This document shows positions 27,393 to 39,400 of a stretch of 64,000 nt of DNA, piece by piece (within the stretch, counting starts at the first letter, position 1; the number at the start of each line of letters is the position of its first letter). The DNA comes from Glycine soja (taxonomy: Eukaryota; Streptophyta; Magnoliopsida; Fabales; Fabaceae), in the NCBI RefSeq assembly GCF_004193775.1, contig NC_041011.1:45701167-45765166 (forward strand), read 5' to 3'. The notes beneath the pieces were generated by a model. That model saw only the letters and a list, made by a program, of their open reading frames with translations. It did not search any database and was not told where the DNA came from. The translations under genes and the position numbers were made by a program.

Positions 27393-28893
27393 TTAAAATT
27401 TAAATGAAAAAATAACAAATAATAAATAAGAATAATTGGTATTCTATTATTTTAAAGATTAATGATTCAAATAAGATATTTGTGAAATAAAACTCATTCA
27501 TATATGATATCGTTGGTGAAATAAAAATAAATAAAACTGTGCTTATAGCCTTATATTGAAAGAATTCAATAAAGTAATTTTATTTTAATAATTAAATAAT
27601 TGTATTATTATCTATACCTATATTCTACACAAAGTGCATGTAAGGAATAAAATGTTATTTTATATTAAGATATATATTCTCATAAAATATATTAAAATAC
27701 ATATACTTTTATAATAAAAAGGAGTTATTTAATTTATAAAAAAATTATTAATATTTTTTATAAAAATAATAAATATAGTAAGAATATGTATTTTCTATTT
27801 TATTTTAATCATTTTTATTCAAACTAAGGTTTTTTTTTCCTAACAACTATTCAAACTAAATGTCAAAAGGCCCAAACAAACGAGCAGCAACTTATTATAA
27901 ACTTTCACCAATTTCGGTGATTTTCAAATGCTGACTGCTGACGACTGTAAAGTCTGTGTGCTAATATAAAAACACGGTTTTCAACTGTATAATAAAATAT
28001 TGTAGTAAATTATTATAATTGAAAGTAAAAATATTTAGAAGAAATATGAAATCAATAGGCAACCAGGGTACATGAGATATGAGATTTCTATTTACTATCC
28101 AACTAAGCTTTCTATTATTGAATTAAGCTACATGAAAGTAAAATGATATCTTCGATAAAGAGTTAGATTTTAAAAAATAATTATAACTATAATTTTTAAT
28201 TAATTAATAATATAAAATTTTACACTTCTTTTTTTATAAATAATTATTTTTACATTTTTAATACATAAAGATTAAACTCTCTGTATTACAAAAAACATTA
28301 ATTTTTTTTATTGTTATAGTTAGATCTTCAAGCTGTAAATAAAAAAAGAAGATAGATATTCAATTACTAAGGAAAACGGCAGAAATTAAAAGCCATGTTG
28401 GACCACACATCTAATGTATAACTTTGTTTGTTTTTTTATTTTTTCAAATATATTTGGTAGCATCAAGGGGGTATACGTTAACGTGGTGCAAACTACAAAC
28501 ATATTTTATATAATCGGTGAAGCTTATTTTTATAATAAAAAAATCATTATCCGTCTATCTGTATTTTAATTATTTTTTTATTGATATAAATCAAATAATG
28601 ACAACAAGTATTTAAGGCGATTTATGAAAAAAAAAATTATCTTGCTCTTTCGCAGGTTTAAAGAATATTAATGCCTTTCAATTTTACTAGAGCTAAAAAA
28701 CAATTATTTATAGATGAAGAGTTGTTAACAGACGTTGTTAATATTGAAATTTTAAGTAATTAAAATTTAATTGATACAAACAATTATTTATCGTGATAGT
28801 TTTTTTATTTAGGATGATAGTGTGCATAGCATTTTTTTTCTGTTATTATAATAAATATTACACTTTTCGGCTCTACATTTTTTAGATTATTCA

Positions 28894-29075
28894 GGTGTAT
28901 TGAATTAGAATTTATAGATTTTAAAATAGTTTGTAGGAATTTAATAGTTTTTATGATTAAGATTTTATATTTTAGATTTTAATAAATTTATAAGATTTAA
29001 AAGAAATTTATAAAATTTAAAAGTACTTCATTAGTTTACACGATTTTAAAGGTTTTCGTGATTTTTTAACAACAT
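28894..29075. repeat. fragment of a repeat with GGTGTATTGAATTAGAATTT terminus
   Basis: The 5' motif and the following series of TTTATAGATTTTAAA-like words match the inverted right arm of the element at 45.2-46.3 kb. No opposite end was found, so this is probably a partial copy. Confidence 0.4.
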
Positions 29076-29879
29076 TCAAATTTTAACCTATAAATGATAA
29101 TTTTAGATTAAAAAAAGAAAAACAAATACAAATTTTCACAATCTTTTAAAGGAGTCGATGAATAGGAAAAAAAATGATAACTAAAAGTATAAACTACATT
29201 ACTATTATATTTTAACTGTGTATATAATAAAGTCACTTCTATACTTCTATAACTTCATATAAAATTTAAATAATTGTAGATTCTCATTTTTTCTATATTT
29301 AACTTCCATTTCCTAAAAAAAAAACTTCCATCATAATTGTAAATGGAGAGACAAGTGTTAACTTCCTTAATTTCAGTCAAAATTGATTTTAATATCTATA
29401 TTTTAAAAGCAATAATTTTAGTTATTATCTGTTATCCTAATATCTTAAGTTTTATGGAAAGACAAAATTCACGAGAATAAAATTATACCATAGAAACTAA
29501 AATCAATTATTAAGAGACTTAAAACATTTTATAATAACAATAATTAATATAATAATATAGTCTGAAATAAGAGAAATTGTAGAATGGCAAGTGGCAATAA
29601 ATGGTACAGCATTTTGAAATAGGATAGTGAGGCAAAAAATGAGTTTTTTTTTTTTTTGGGTGTTCATTGTTGAAGTGAAAAACAGAGGGTGCTGTGGTGT
29701 CTCTGTTTTTGGCGCTTTCATTCGTAACTCTCACACACAACGCAACCCTTTTAGTTTTTCTCGCCATCTTCCGAAACTGTCCAACCATTTTCTTGGGATG
29801 TAAAATATTTCCCCTTTTCTCTGCTCTTTTTCATCATCATTTACTTCTTCTTCTTCCTCTACCCAGAACGAACGAACAA

Positions 29880-32800
29880 ATGGGGTTCTTGAGCAGTTTC
29901 TTGGGGGTTTTTGGTTTTGCCGTTGGAATACCTCTTGGCCTCTTGGTTGGGTTCTTTCTCTTTGTCTACTCAGAAACCAAACGTGTCAAGGTTAACATAA
30001 CAACTCATTGCATGTTCGTTCTGTTTTATTCCAATTTTCAGCACAGACACATGCATTTCTTCTGATCACTCTCCGGGGACTGCTGGTGTTGGGTTTAACA
30101 CCCCTTTTGCGTTTTGAATTCTGGGTGATAATCAAAATTTGATTTTTTTTTTCTTTTCAATGTTGCAGGACCCTGTTGTTAGGCCAATTAGTGAATTAGG
30201 CCCAAATTCTCTGCAGGAACTTCTGCCCGAGATTCCTCTCTGGGTGAAGACGCCTGATTATGAACGAGTTAGTTTCGTGAATTAAACGTTTTGTTTTGTT
30301 TTTTTAAGGTTTATGATGACTACGATGATGATGTTACTGTGTTATTGATATTATTTTTGCATGTTATTCAGGTTGATTGGTTGAACAAGTTTTTGTTGGA
30401 TATGTGGCCCTTCTTAGACACGGTATTGTAATTTCGGTGATTCCATATGGGTGTGTTTGTGCTCTTGTTGGACAATTCTTCAATGGTGTTTCGTTTTTAT
30501 GTATAGGCAATTTGTAAGATTATTAGAAGCACGACTCAACCGATATTTGCTGAATACATTGGGAAGTATCAGATCAAAGCGATTGATTTTGATGAGTTAA
30601 GCCTTGGTACTCTTCCTCCTACTGTCTGTGGTAAGTCTTTTCCCAGATCATCTTATTTTTTGTGCAAATATTTTATCCAGTCTTCTGCCCAGTAATACAA
30701 ATAATACAAATGTCTGTCATATTATATGAAATTTCACTATTCTAATTGAAATTTTAGATTAGAATATGATTAGTGAAGATGATTTTCATCCTCGACAATT
30801 TTAGTGAATCCATTTAAACAAATGATGGGTACAAAAATTTAACAGTTTGACATTAAAGTCATGGTTTGCCTATTTTTAGACATGAACGAGAAGCAGAGAA
30901 GGTTGTGTTGAGACTTAAGAGTCTTGGACAGGTATAGATAACTATAGTTTTCTATTGCACTAGGGGCATGCTACAATGAACATGAATTTAGTGAAATTTC
31001 TGGATGATAGTTCTAGGACAGGCAAAGTGAATTATATACTCTTGGCTCCAATAAGCCAGAACATAAATTTTTGGTACCTCCATTGTAATTTCACTGGCAT
31101 CTGCCACGAGTCTTTTGCATAAAATGAATGATTAAGGATGAATCATTTGGAAGTTAGAACTTTGAAGTACAAATGCACTTCAGAAAATAAATTTCACTTG
31201 AATAATTCCTGGTGAGCTAAACAGTGTTTTGCAGACGTGTTTTTAAATTCATCCTCATTAAAGGTCAATTTATGTTTATAAAGTTTGTCCAACATTTTGT
31301 TGGAGCCTTTATCATCTGATAGGGTAAAGAACTGGAACTTTGAGGTATTAAGGTCTAGTATGAATCTGATTTCTTTTTACTGTATACATGGTAATTCTGC
31401 AGGTATGAAAGTTTTAGAAACAAATGAAAAGGAATTGGTCATGGAACAAGTTATCAAATGGGCTGGTAATCCAAACATAGTGGTGTCCTTGTATGTGTCA
31501 TCTTTGAAGATCACCATTCAGGTCAGATAAGCCTCGAGGCACAATCCTAAATGGTAAATGTTTTTTAAGGTCCTTCAAGATGATGCTTTCCTTCTGGGAA
31601 TTCATTTTGATTCTTTGCAGTTGGTAGACTTGCAAATATTTGCAGCACCACGGATTACTTTAAGACCTTTGGTGCCTACATTTCCATGTTTTGCAAATAT
31701 TGTGGTATCTTTGATGGAGAAGGTAAAGGAAATAATGTACTCAAGCTTAATTTCATTTATTACCTTTTATAATATTATAAGTCAGAAGAAATCCTCTCTT
31801 ATGTGATAATTAATTATGTTTAATATCCAGCCTCATGTGGATTTTGGGATGAACGTATCAGGAGGGGACATCATGTCAATACCTGGTCTCTATAGATTTG
31901 TACAGGTGCTGCCTTTTTTTTTTTGTTGTTGGTTTCTAATTGTTTATACTTCTTGATTTTTTTTTTAATTTATATTTTGGATTAGAATTTTTGTGGTAGT
32001 AAACTTGTAAATTAAGACCTCCTATTTGTATTTTTACTTTTACATTCTTGGAACTTGGTTACTTTAGTTTGTGCATAATCCATTACTCCTATGGACATTT
32101 AATTTAAATTTCTAATTGTTGGATTATTTACATCCCTTGCACAAATTCATAAGGTTTTTTTTTGGGTTACTTTCTCGCCATCATATTTTTCTTCCCTGCA
32201 CTTTCAAGTTTCAACTGCCATGGCCTTTCAAGGACTAACAAATATAGTTGCTTACAGGAAACAATAAAAAAACAAGTTGCAAACCTCTATCTCTGGCCTC
32301 AAACCCTGGAAATTCCTATTCTTGATGAATCAACGTAAGTTTGTATGAAATGATAAGAGTTCTATGTACCCACAACATTCATTTTTCTGATCTAAGCTTA
32401 TAAAATTTTATCCAGTCTTTTTAAAATATATATATAAATAAAAAATGCTTCCTGCTCCTTTTCTAAAGCTGAAGTATAATAACATGCTTTAAAATGCTTA
32501 TAAAAATAATGCCATGTTATTTTTCAGTGGTCTACAGTTGAAGGAATTACACAAAGCTGCAACCCATATCTTAGTAGAACTATGTTATTATTTAAAACAT
32601 GATTTGAATATTGTTAAAAATTTACAGTAAATCGTTCGTAGTTACAAGAACTTTGTTTGCTCTATGAAGAATGATTCCTGATGCTTTGTTCACATCTCTT
32701 ATAGGGTGGCAATAAAGAAGCCTGTGGGGATATTACATGTGAATGTGGTTCGTGCACAAAAGCTTTTAAAGATGGATTTGTTGGGTACTTCTGATCCTTA

Positions 32801-34779
32801 TGTTAAACTAAGCTTGACAGGAGACAAACTTCCAGCAAAGAAAACCACTGTCAAGAGAAAGAATTTGAATCCTGAGTGGAATGAGAAGTTCAAGATTGTT
32901 GTAAAGGACCCTCAATCTCAAGTTCTCCAATTACAAGTTTATGACTGGGACAAGGTTTTCCTAATCTTTCTTCTGGTTACTTCAATTTTGACAGAAAATA
33001 GTAACATAAAAATCTTAGCTATAGTAGTCATAATTGACTAAGCCCTTAAGGTAGTCATGTTAGAATGGAAGTTCATAATTTTTCCTTTGAACATTTTATG
33101 GTCGACCAATGTAGTCTAAATGTTCATTTCTTTTACAGTTTCATCAAGAAAATAGAAAATTATTTTTTTAAGTTAATTATGTGTACAATGTATATTAACA
33201 ATTATAGCTATTTGGCGGCACTTATCTATGAGATTGACAGTAACCATAAAATTATTTCAAATGATTACTTTTTCTAACTTTGTGGGATGTGAATTTGTTT
33301 TATTACTAGAAAGCCTCAGTTACTTTCAACTTTCAAGAAACAACTGCATTTTCAAATTGTGTGCAACCATGTTTAATTGATTATTTATAAAATTTGTTGG
33401 CTTTGATGATACTGATACAGTAACATTATATCTTTCTTCAATCATATTCTTCATCTCTGTCCACTCGATTCATTAATGGCATGCCATTATGTCAGGAAGA
33501 AATCAACCACTTTATTTGGTTGAAAGATATTGGTGCGAGTTTGCAATTTTAGCTGTTCTTTTTAATTGTATCTTAACAGGTTGGTGGACATGACAAGCTG
33601 GGAATGCAGTTAGTCCCTCTTAAAGTGCTAAATCCGTACGAGAACAAAGAATTTATACTTGATTTACTCAAGGACACAAATCTCAATGAAACTCCACATA
33701 AGAAGCCTAGAGGGAAAATTGTGGTGGACTTGACTTTTGTTCCTTTCAAAGAAGATAGTAACAAGTTTGGTGGACCTTCAGAAGGATATAGCAGGAAGGA
33801 AAGTGGAATTGATATTGTATCCGATGATGAGGTCCAAGAAGGAGCAGGTTTGCTTTCAATTGTGATCCAAGAGGCTGAAGAGGTTGAGGGGGACCATCAC
33901 AACAACCCATTTGCAGTGCTGACCTTTAGAGGCGAAAAGAAAAGGACAAAGGTAAACTTTCCCCTTCAGGATATATGTACAACATTTTTTAGCTGTCTAT
34001 CACATGCACATTATGTTACATAGATGTGACTCGGATGCGTGTTTATCACAATTGCATTTAGGCCTAGATGTGCATATGATGGATTAACATTAGCTAATGT
34101 TGGATATGCTGGTGAATTGGTGAATGTGTAGCTTTACAGTTAAAACTGAAGACATTAAAAATATGTTTCATGTTACCATTTGTATGCACAATTGATTCAG
34201 GCAAGTTTTTATGTCTAGTTGAAAAAATTTATTCCAGAATTCCAATTTATGCAGACGATGAAGAAAACTCGACACCCGCGTTGGAATGAAGAATTCCAAT
34301 TCATGCTAGAGGAGCCTCCTCTACATGAGAAGATACATATTGAGGTTATGAGCAAGAGGAAGAACTTTAGTTTTCTGCCAAAGGTGCCGTTTTATTTTTC
34401 TCATTCATTATAAGTCATATTTTCCCCTGAATAAATTTGTTGAAATTTTACAACAACCAAGTCTTATCCCAATAGGTGAAGTTGGCTACATGATCACACG
34501 ACATAATAAAAAGCCGAAGTTGTAGAAATACTAATTTTAATTTGTGATAAATTCGATAACTTCAATCCATGTACTCATCAATCTGTTAATTACCGTTTAT
34601 TAGCTTGTTTTCATAATTCCAATGTGATACTAATATTCATATTTATGCAGGAATCATTGGGGCATGTGGAGATTAACCTAAGAGATGTGGTGCACAATGG
34701 TCGCATTAACGATAAGTACCATCTAATAAATTCAAGGAATGGAGTGATGCATGTTGAGATAAGATGGAAGGTGGTTTAA
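29880..34779 (+). CDS. SYT: plant synaptotagmin (TM-SMP-C2A-C2B), SYT1/SYT3-like
   Basis: Twelve exons: 29880-29990, 30169-30267, 30372-30422, 30507-30630, 31403-31521, 31621-31722, 31831-31905, 32258-32334, 32705-32954, 33580-33951, 34255-34383, 34651-34779. All join in frame with GT-AG introns to 545 residues, the usual length for plant synaptotagmins. These proteins tether the ER to the plasma membrane and move lipids. A hydrophobic N-terminal anchor (about 3-30) is followed by the SMP lipid-transfer domain (about 70-250, with DLQIFAAPRITLRPLVP and PHVDFGMNVSGGD). C2A (about 258-375) has the acidic calcium ligands in place (Asp277, Asp283, Asp333, Asp335, Asp341). C2B (about 425-530) lacks them (GDHHNNPFAVLTF), so it probably does not bind calcium in the classical way. 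I cannot decide between SYT subtypes without a tree. Confidence 0.95.
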
Positions 34780-35081
34780 GAAACCAAATTAGTGTGTTAT
34801 AAGGTCTTTTTCCTATAGCTGGGTTTAAATTCAATACTGTTAAATAGAAGAGGCAAACCACACCATTGAGACATCCATAAGAAATTGTCTTTTCGAGCAA
34901 CATTTTGGCCACAGATATGTATATATAATATAATTCAATTAAGTGTTGTCCAACTTTGTCGTAAAACGATTGTTTCTAAAACTCCACCACAATAATATAT
35001 ATAAAGTAACAACATTAATTGCAAATATTGAAGTAATATTTTTTGTATCGTGGCAAAGAACTAGCTGATATAAATAAGTCC

Positions 35082-35357
35082 GGATAAAATATGATTTTTG
35101 TCTCTAAAACATTAGTCTTTCTAAAAATTGTGTTTGTTTTTTGTCCTTCTAATTTTAAAATGCACCAATTTTGATCCTTCAAGTGGTTTAGATAATGTTT
35201 TATAAGACAAAAAATAGTTTAGATAATAGATAATGCTTGGAGGATCAGAAGTGGTATATTTTAAAATTAGAAGAATAAAAAAGAGATTAATTTTTCTAGA
35301 AGGACTAAAACAGAACTCTACAGGTTTTAGAGGGAAAAATATATATTTTATCCAATA
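35082..35357. repeat. MITE-like inverted-repeat element
   Basis: The left terminus GGATAAAATATGATTTTTGT, continuing CTCTAAAAC, is mirrored by the right terminus (GTTTTAGAGGGAAAAATATA then TATTTTATCC). The interior also folds back (TTTTAAAATGCACC against GGTATATTTTAAAAT). About 276 bp, non-coding. The AAAATATGTTTTTNGTCC-like end resembles the larger element at 16.8 kb. Confidence 0.65.
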
Positions 35358-35850
35358 AATTAACATAAGTGTCTATTTTGGACTTTATGATTATTGTTAA
35401 TTTGCTCTTTTAATAATAAAACGTCAAGGGATCAAAATGTTTATTTTATCATCGGTAGACTAAAATTTTAATTATTTGTTGTGAAATTAAACCAGAACAT
35501 TTTTCTATTAGTTATAAAAAAATTAATGTTGTTTACAATTCATTTTTTAAAATTGTTTTAAAAATTCATTCAGCAAAATGAAGGTGGCTACTGGATAGAG
35601 ACAAAAGAGCGTAGGATTTAATCCTTCCTCCATTTGGTTTTATTTGGGGGAATTAAGAAACATAAAAAGACATATGGCCCAACTAATTTTTAATCTCTCC
35701 ATTTTGGAAAGAGAGGGAAAAAAGGTTTGTATATTGAAAATACTAACCTATCCTTATTTATATATATTTCTTTTTTTATTAGAGATATTTGTGTCATTTT
35801 ATATATATACTTTTTTTTCTTCTATTTTCTATCCAATCAAACAAGAAATT

Positions 35851-36239
35851 TTTTTCTTTCGTTTCATTTTCTTTCCTACCAAATAACTCAAAAATCATCT
35901 TACATTCTATTCTTCTTCTTTTCTTTCCTCCCATTTTCATTCATTTTACTTTCTTTTCTAAACTAAACACACATAAATGTATTTCAAGCAAACTAATTGT
36001 TATCCATTAGTCCAGCCCAATCTGAGCTTAACATTATAAGAAAGAGGGGGAAACTATGTTTCTTTCATTTCATTTTCTTCTCTACTAGATAACTTAAAAA
36101 TTATGTCACATTTTACTTTTTTTTCTTTCCTCACCCTTTCATTCCTTTTACTTTCTTTCCTAAACAAAACATACAAAAATGTATTTCAAGCTAACTAACG
36201 GTTATCCATTAGTCCAGTCCAATATGAGTTTAACGTTAG
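35851..36239. repeat. diverged tandem duplication (~190-bp units)
   Basis: Unit 1 (about 35851-36040) and unit 2 (about 36059-36239) share order and wording: pyrimidine-rich TTTCATTTTCTT blocks, then ATGTATTTCAAGC, TTATCCATTAGTCCAG and a GAG-TTAAC ending. Differences are scattered, so the duplication is old. Confidence 0.75.
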
Positions 36240-36240
36240 A

Positions 36241-36442
36241 AAAACTTCCAACAAAAGGGCCACTTCTTCCAACAAAAGTACAGTTACTCAAGCTTAACTG
36301 GACCACACTATCAATTTTGGCATGGGCAGACCAATTAGTTTAGCCAGAAAAAAGACGTGGCTTCAGCTTATAGAGTCTAAACCGAAACATTATAGAATTT
36401 GTGGAAATTTTCCAAAACTTCCAACAAAAGGGCCACTTCTTC
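36241..36442. repeat. ~28-bp direct repeat pair
   Basis: The word CTTCCAACAAAAGGGCCACT, within a shared block of about 28 bp, occurs at 36241-36269 and again at 36414-36442, 173 bp apart and nearly identical. This suggests a local duplication more recent than the adjoining diverged one. Confidence 0.8.
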
Positions 36443-39400
36443 TCGTTGTTTGGGCTAGACAAAAATGAAGATCCAAGTTGGGCCTTGAGATATATCACTG
36501 CATAGTTGGACTCTACAATGGCCCACATGTCACCATTTAATGAGAACTGGAGTTTCTTTCCTCTGTGGACCCAAAGAAATACAGTCCTTTTTCATTTTAT
36601 ATTTTTTGATAAATTTCTCTTTCTCTTTCTTTGCAAAAATAAACTAAAAATTGTTGTCCCCAAAAAAGGATTGTTGGACTCCTCTTCTAAATTGAAGACA
36701 CTTTATTACTGTGTTTATTTATAATTTACAATTTTTATGAAAAAGTTTTATAAGCAATAGAAGATTAAAAAAAAACTGTATATTTCCACCCTTTTCTTTG
36801 TCAAAGGCTATGATTGAAAAGGGTCTTTTTGGTTGTCCAACCAGTTACACCAACCAGAGTTAATTTTCTTCCCCAATTTATCTGAGGAATTGTTGGAGGC
36901 TAGGGTGTCCTCAATGATGTCAATCAATTAAAAAGCTCCTCAAGATGTTAACTATATGGCAGAGTAGGGAACAAAAGAAATGCATGAATAGTACATGAAA
37001 ATTAATTCACTCTAGGGTAATGCCAACATGAGAATCAAAAGAACCCAATGAGACTTCTCTGCCAAAGATTTACATGAACCTTCTTTGCATGTGTTGTCAG
37101 GTATTTGATGTGTTTCAGGGACAGCTATGCAGCAGAGAAACAAGCAAGAGCTAGCTAGCACACACTAAAATATTATCAAATTAATAGGAAGATGAGAAAA
37201 AGACTTGCATTTGCACAATCTCGGACAATGATTTTGAACATGTGGACCCACAGAATGTATGGATTAGGTTTGACCTTGTCGATTGTCAATACATGTGACA
37301 TCATAATTAACAAAAACCACTGTTGGTTGGTTGTTTTCTTTGGTAGATCTGCATGGTTGTAAGTCCTTTAATATCTCTTACTGTTAATTATCTTCGAAGA
37401 TTTGCATACAAATAACAACAACAACAACAATAAGAATTTTGTAATAATATCTCAACTTTATTGACAGAATGAAAAAAAACCTGTAGACAGTAGTGCTTGA
37501 GTTTTATATGTGCAGATATTTCATTATCACTACCATCTCGAATCAGGGGCAAGAAAATTGTTATTCTCTTTACACAGTTAATAAACTAAATTATCTTAAA
37601 CATGCATGCTTCCATCAAAGATAAGCAATGAGCAGTGGGAAACTCCTCCTTTCAAAAAATATTTTAAGGCTTAAAATCTTATGCTTTATTAGTTTCAATT
37701 CAGTTTTTTTATCATGTTATAAGTATAAAATATTTAATAGATTTGTTCATAATTGATCTCTATTAAAAAAATTGATTAATTATTTTGTAAAATTTCTTCT
37801 CTCAATTATATTTTTTTCTATTCACAAAATTTAAACTCAAGTCTTTGTATAATTGATTGGATTTTAGTTTTGCTCAGATCAACCTAACTTTAGTACTTTT
37901 CAAATAAGATTAATAAATTACTTGTAATTTTGTTTGAGTAATGAATTAGAAATTAAGATATAAGTATAGTATCATAGTGGTGTCTTGAATAAACACAAAA
38001 GTGGAAGCACCGTAAGAGGAGAGGTTCTCTAATACACTAAAAAAGGTTCAGCTTTCTCGTTGACTTACCCATAAAGTTTGGCAAATTTGGAGGTAGTAAA
38101 GGAAACCCTATCCCCTCCCAACAAAGGGTTTCATGAGGATTCTCTCTTAATAGTTCTCCTCCATTCATTGTTAGGAAGAAGCTCCGATGGCACAAACCAA
38201 CCCATTTTCTCTCTCTCTCATACACATACACACAAACATACGCTATCCTTCTCAAGGTGTGTAAGGCATGTGTGCCCTCAAAAGGAGGGAGAGTGAATTG
38301 GAAAATAGTCACTGTCTTTGCTCCTTATTGATTGTCTCTTGTGGGGGAGAGGAATAACTTTTTGCATACTAGAAAGATTAGGCGTATTTTTTTCTTTTAT
38401 CTATAAAAGATGTCCTTTTGAGAGAGTAAAGTAAGTGGGAAGATTAGGCGTTTCTTCTCTCAAAGCTAGCTTTGTACCATATATTTTGCTCTTCCTATTC
38501 CATTTCATATATGGATTGATGCTCTCTATAATTTTTTGCTTAGCTTGACGCATGAAAAGTTGGTTATCGTGGCCTTAGAGATTCTTCAATTCGTTGGAAG
38601 ACCAATACACTACAAAGTATTTTTTGATTCCCCCAGTAGACCAATTACATATATGTCAAATGGGAAACAAAATAGTTCCATATTTTTTCAAAAGCATTCC
38701 GATTAGTAGTATTTCAACCAAATCCATTATTCCATGAATATGTGGTGTATACATCATATGCATGCACCAAATTTTAAACATATTAATTTTCTGATGGTGG
38801 ACACAAATCCAATATTGCAATAATCCACAAAAGCATATATTCTCCTCAACTTTCCACTTATTTTAAATAAGGTTTCGTCATCGATCAACATGAACTTATT
38901 GCAACAGTAATATTTAACATTTGAAAGTTGGAAACCCTTTGCCTTAATTAAAGTCAACTCTTCTACTAATTTGCTACCAAGGATATGCTCTTACTATAAT
39001 CAAGCACTTCATCTACTTTTTCTCTTTTTACTAGCTAGATAACATGTTGCATTAACCTTAGTTTACTTTTCTCCTATAAATTTTAATTCACCTATTTTCT
39101 TACCCTAATTAGAGGTATTTTAACTTAATATCAGTAGTGGTTGATCTTATGATGTGTCAAAAAAAAGGGTAAACAACTTGCATACCGTTAATGCAAAATG
39201 AAGGGGTCAAGTCAAATGGTTTGGAACTGGAAGATCGGTGATGAAGATATCAAACCATAACATCTTGATTTTTTCATAAGTGTTTTTCTAGAAAAATACA
39301 AAGGAATTTGTATATTGCTCTTTGAACATTGAAGATAGGCATAAAATTCTTCTAAAAAATCCAAATATTTTATGATGAAATTTCAAGGCTCTAGATTTTG

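Larger units (their letters stand above)
22359..29879. other. gene-poor region between BAHD gene and synaptotagmin
   Basis: No supported gene in 7.5 kb. The first few hundred bases hold the BAHD promoter. It contains a MITE-like element at about 22.93-23.16 kb, (AT)n runs at about 24453-24472 and 27366-27392, and a fragment with the GGTGTATTGAATTAGAATTT terminus at 28894. Short open frames at 23.9, 25.1-26.2 and 29.5 kb show no family resemblance. Confidence 0.6.

Noticed and set aside
31558..31806. Extra N-terminal coding sequence before the synaptotagmin exon at 31621
   Set aside because: Family proteins run directly from the IQ residues into VDLQ; the upstream 51 nt would insert an unmatched segment, and TTTGCAG is a good acceptor at 31620.
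34219..34413. Separate small gene starting upstream of the synaptotagmin exon at 34255
   Set aside because: The bases before 34255 are intron ending in an ATGCAG acceptor; the rest is synaptotagmin exon 11.
37040..37110. TGCCAAAG word resembling the start of miR399
   Set aside because: The match stops after about 9 bases and no hairpin partner was found.
38037..38312. GC-richer block with open frames on both strands and a (CT)n/(CA)n run
   Set aside because: Peptides are low-complexity and match nothing; no conserved microRNA or tRNA was recognised.
38606..38630. Second CACTACAAAG word as a possible CACTA terminus
   Set aside because: There are no subterminal repeats and no matching inverted end; chance occurrence is likely.
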